From positions 1-5,786 of the forward strand of contig JAHIFH010000068.1 of the NCBI GenBank assembly GCA_018900995.1: DNA of 5,786 nt. The letters run 5' to 3'. Both the position numbers and the translations under genes were made by a program. The notes beneath the pieces were generated by a model. The model worked only from the letters and a program-made list of their open reading frames with translations. It was not told the origin of the DNA and searched no databases. The stretch is from Patescibacteria group bacterium. Its GTDB lineage: Bacteria; Patescibacteriota; Microgenomatia; PFEM01; JAHIFH01. Of this stretch, positions 4,589-5,786 are shown one piece after another (the stretch's first letter is position 1; each line of letters begins with the position of its first letter).

Positions 4589-5786
4589 TTAAAAAAGATT
4601 TAATTGCTCTTTTTGTTTAATATTTTCTTGTTCATCATTCCAAATCTTAATTACTCCATAAGTTCCATCATACCCTGGCTCAATATGCAGCTTGCCCTCT
4701 CTCACCCTCTCTATTCCTTCTACTACTCTTTCTCCTGCAACTTTTTTAATTTCCTCAAGTGGTGTTTTGGTTAAAATCAAAAGCTCGCTGCCTAAACTTT
4801 GAATAAGTTTATCATATTCTGCCTTCACTTTTTGCGATAAAGGAGTAGAATGCATTGCTTCGGCAACGATTTTTCCAAGACCAACCAGCATTCTAAACCC
4901 AGCTCTTTTGGGAAAAGTTTGCGATACAAGTTTACCACCTTCAGTTCCAAGTTTTAAATCTTCCATTGTCCTTGTCGCCAGCTCCTCCACTCTTTCCATA
5001 ACCCCAATTGTCAATTTCCTGCCGCATTTGGGACAAATTTCACCTTTTTCTTTCAAATCCTTTGGAGAATAAACAACACCGCAATTTCTGTGCCCTGAAA
5101 AATGGTATTTTCCTTCTTCCGGGAAAAATTCAATCGTCCCGACTATATTTTGATTTTTCAAATCTTCCAGGATTTCTTTATATCCCATCTCACCGCTAAA
5201 GATTGTGGCTTCTCGACCCAAATTTGGCAGAGAGAGAGCATCAGAACAGGAAATGATTGATTTTTGGTCCAAATCAGCTATTCTCCAATTCATCTGAGGA
5301 TCAGAAGAAAGACCGGTTTCCACAGCTAAAATTTGGTCTGAATATTCTCCAAAACAGTCTGAAAATTTATCATAGCCTGACATAGAGCCAAAAAGGGAAA
5401 ACCATGGAGTCCAGATATGGGCCGGAATAATAATGGCAGAAGGTTCTACTCCAAAAACAATTTCACAAATGGTTTGGGCTGAAAACCCGGTAATAGGCCT
5501 GCCGTCTGAGGCTATATTTATTTTTCTTTTCACCAGCTCTTGAGTTAATTTTGCTACTGCCTCCAAAGAAGGAAGAAAAATTAAGATGTGAATCCTTCTT
5601 GTTTTGCCCTGATCCGAATAAATACAAGAGATTTCGTTGGTGAGTAAAAACTTTACTCCATCATATTCAAAAATACCGTTCTCGCAACCTTTTAAAGTAT
5701 GTTTCAGTTCTGCTTGCCATAAAGGATGTAAAAAATCGCCTGTCCCTAAAAGATCAATACCTTTAACTTTAGCCCATTTGGCCAAA
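4589..5786 (-). CDS. EndoQ-like PHP-domain DNA repair endonuclease (N-terminus outside window)
   Basis: Resembles endonuclease Q, known from Thermococcales and some bacteria, which nicks DNA 5' of deaminated bases such as uracil and hypoxanthine. About 398 codons are visible. The first visible codon, TTG at 5785, is internal because the family begins with a further segment carrying the first PHP His pair, roughly 25 residues upstream. Visible in order (numbering from that codon) are GTGDFLHP (14-21), TNEISC (49-54), HILIF (66-70), PAHIWTPWFSLFGS (121-134), ETGLSSDP (156-163), a zinc-finger region HRNCG with CPKCG (232-255), LTIGVMERVEELA (258-270), and a C-terminal EPGYDGTYG (369-377). The fourth metal motif, normally SDAHSP, reads SDALSL, so the His ligand is Leu184. 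Annotation pipelines often mislabel this family as UvrD-like helicase. It sits 13 bp upstream of pth in the same direction. Family placement is confident; retained nuclease activity is not. Confidence 0.85.
   Translation of the reverse strand, partial: LAKWAKVKGIDLLGTGDFLHPLWQAELKHTLKGCENGIFEYDGVKFLLTNEISCIYSDQGKTRRIHILIFLPSLEAVAKLTQELVKRKINIASDGRPITGFSAQTICEIVFGVEPSAIIIPAHIWTPWFSLFGSMSGYDKFSDCFGEYSDQILAVETGLSSDPQMNWRIADLDQKSIISCSDALSLPNLGREATIFSGEMGYKEILEDLKNQNIVGTIEFFPEEGKYHFSGHRNCGVVYSPKDLKEKGEICPKCGRKLTIGVMERVEELATRTMEDLKLGTEGGKLVSQTFPKRAGFRMLVGLGKIVAEAMHSTPLSQKVKAEYDKLIQSLGSELLILTKTPLEEIKKVAGERVVEGIERVREGKLHIEPGYDGTYGVIKIWNDEQENIKQKEQLNLF

Noticed and set aside
5008..5199. Plus-strand open frame inside the EndoQ-like gene
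   Set aside because: It is antisense to the zinc-finger region of the real gene and has no family resemblance.
5785..5786. TTG at 5785 as the true start of the EndoQ-like gene
   Set aside because: The family has a further N-terminal segment with metal-binding His residues. The Leu-Ala-Lys-Trp-Ala-Lys sequence here is internal, so the gene continues past the window.
1..5786. Defence system, toxin-antitoxin pair, CRISPR array, tRNA or mobile-element gene
   Set aside because: All coding space is accounted for by recognisable housekeeping, isoprenoid, redox and repair families. No direct-repeat array, cloverleaf or transposase was seen.

Overview
This AT-rich window, probably bacterial, carries seven minus-strand genes and one plus-strand gene, packed with almost no spacer. 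The content suggests a Candidate Phyla Radiation (Patescibacteria) lineage, possibly Microgenomates. The reasons are small compact genes, a mevalonate-type isoprenoid gene set that includes an archaeal-type isopentenyl phosphate kinase, a membrane-tethered thioredoxin-like protein with a Pro/Thr-rich linker, and starts that look leaderless. The taxonomy is inference from gene content and style only.

Layout, left to right. Positions 1-470 (minus) hold the N-terminal part of a trans-polyprenyl diphosphate synthase that runs off the left edge. A 41-bp divergent spacer (471-511) holds overlapping promoters for it and for isopentenyl phosphate kinase (512-1315, plus). The kinase converges on, and overlaps by 77 bp, a Nudix-fold protein (1239-1856, minus). 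Reading leftward into that Nudix gene come a membrane-anchored thioredoxin-like protein (3276-3887), a type 1 IPP isomerase-like protein (2677-3276) and a cis-prenyltransferase of the undecaprenyl diphosphate synthase family (1859-2656). Farther right are peptidyl-tRNA hydrolase (3946-4575) and an EndoQ-like PHP-domain DNA repair nuclease (4589-5786) that runs off the right edge. No RNA genes, CRISPR array, transposase or attachment site was seen, and there is no gene-free stretch above 60 bp.

How the genes could work together: the kinase makes IPP from isopentenyl phosphate, the isomerase-like protein would supply DMAPP, the trans-synthase would make an all-trans allylic primer, and the cis-prenyltransferase would extend it to a polyprenyl carrier lipid. 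Most of a short isoprenoid chain from C5 units to lipid carrier is therefore in one place. Several of its enzymes lack residues that are near-invariant in the families: the isomerase-like protein has Ala at the catalytic Cys, the cis-prenyltransferase has Gly at the metal-binding Glu, and the Nudix protein has a degenerate Nudix box. The EndoQ-like protein has also lost a metal-site His.

Two non-coding patterns stand out. Four start codons are each preceded by a -10-like hexamer exactly 8 nt upstream with no Shine-Dalgarno sequence, which is the geometry of leaderless mRNAs. In pth, a GC-rich hairpin flanked by an 8-bp direct repeat sits inside the coding sequence and encodes extra residues, like a small palindromic insertion.
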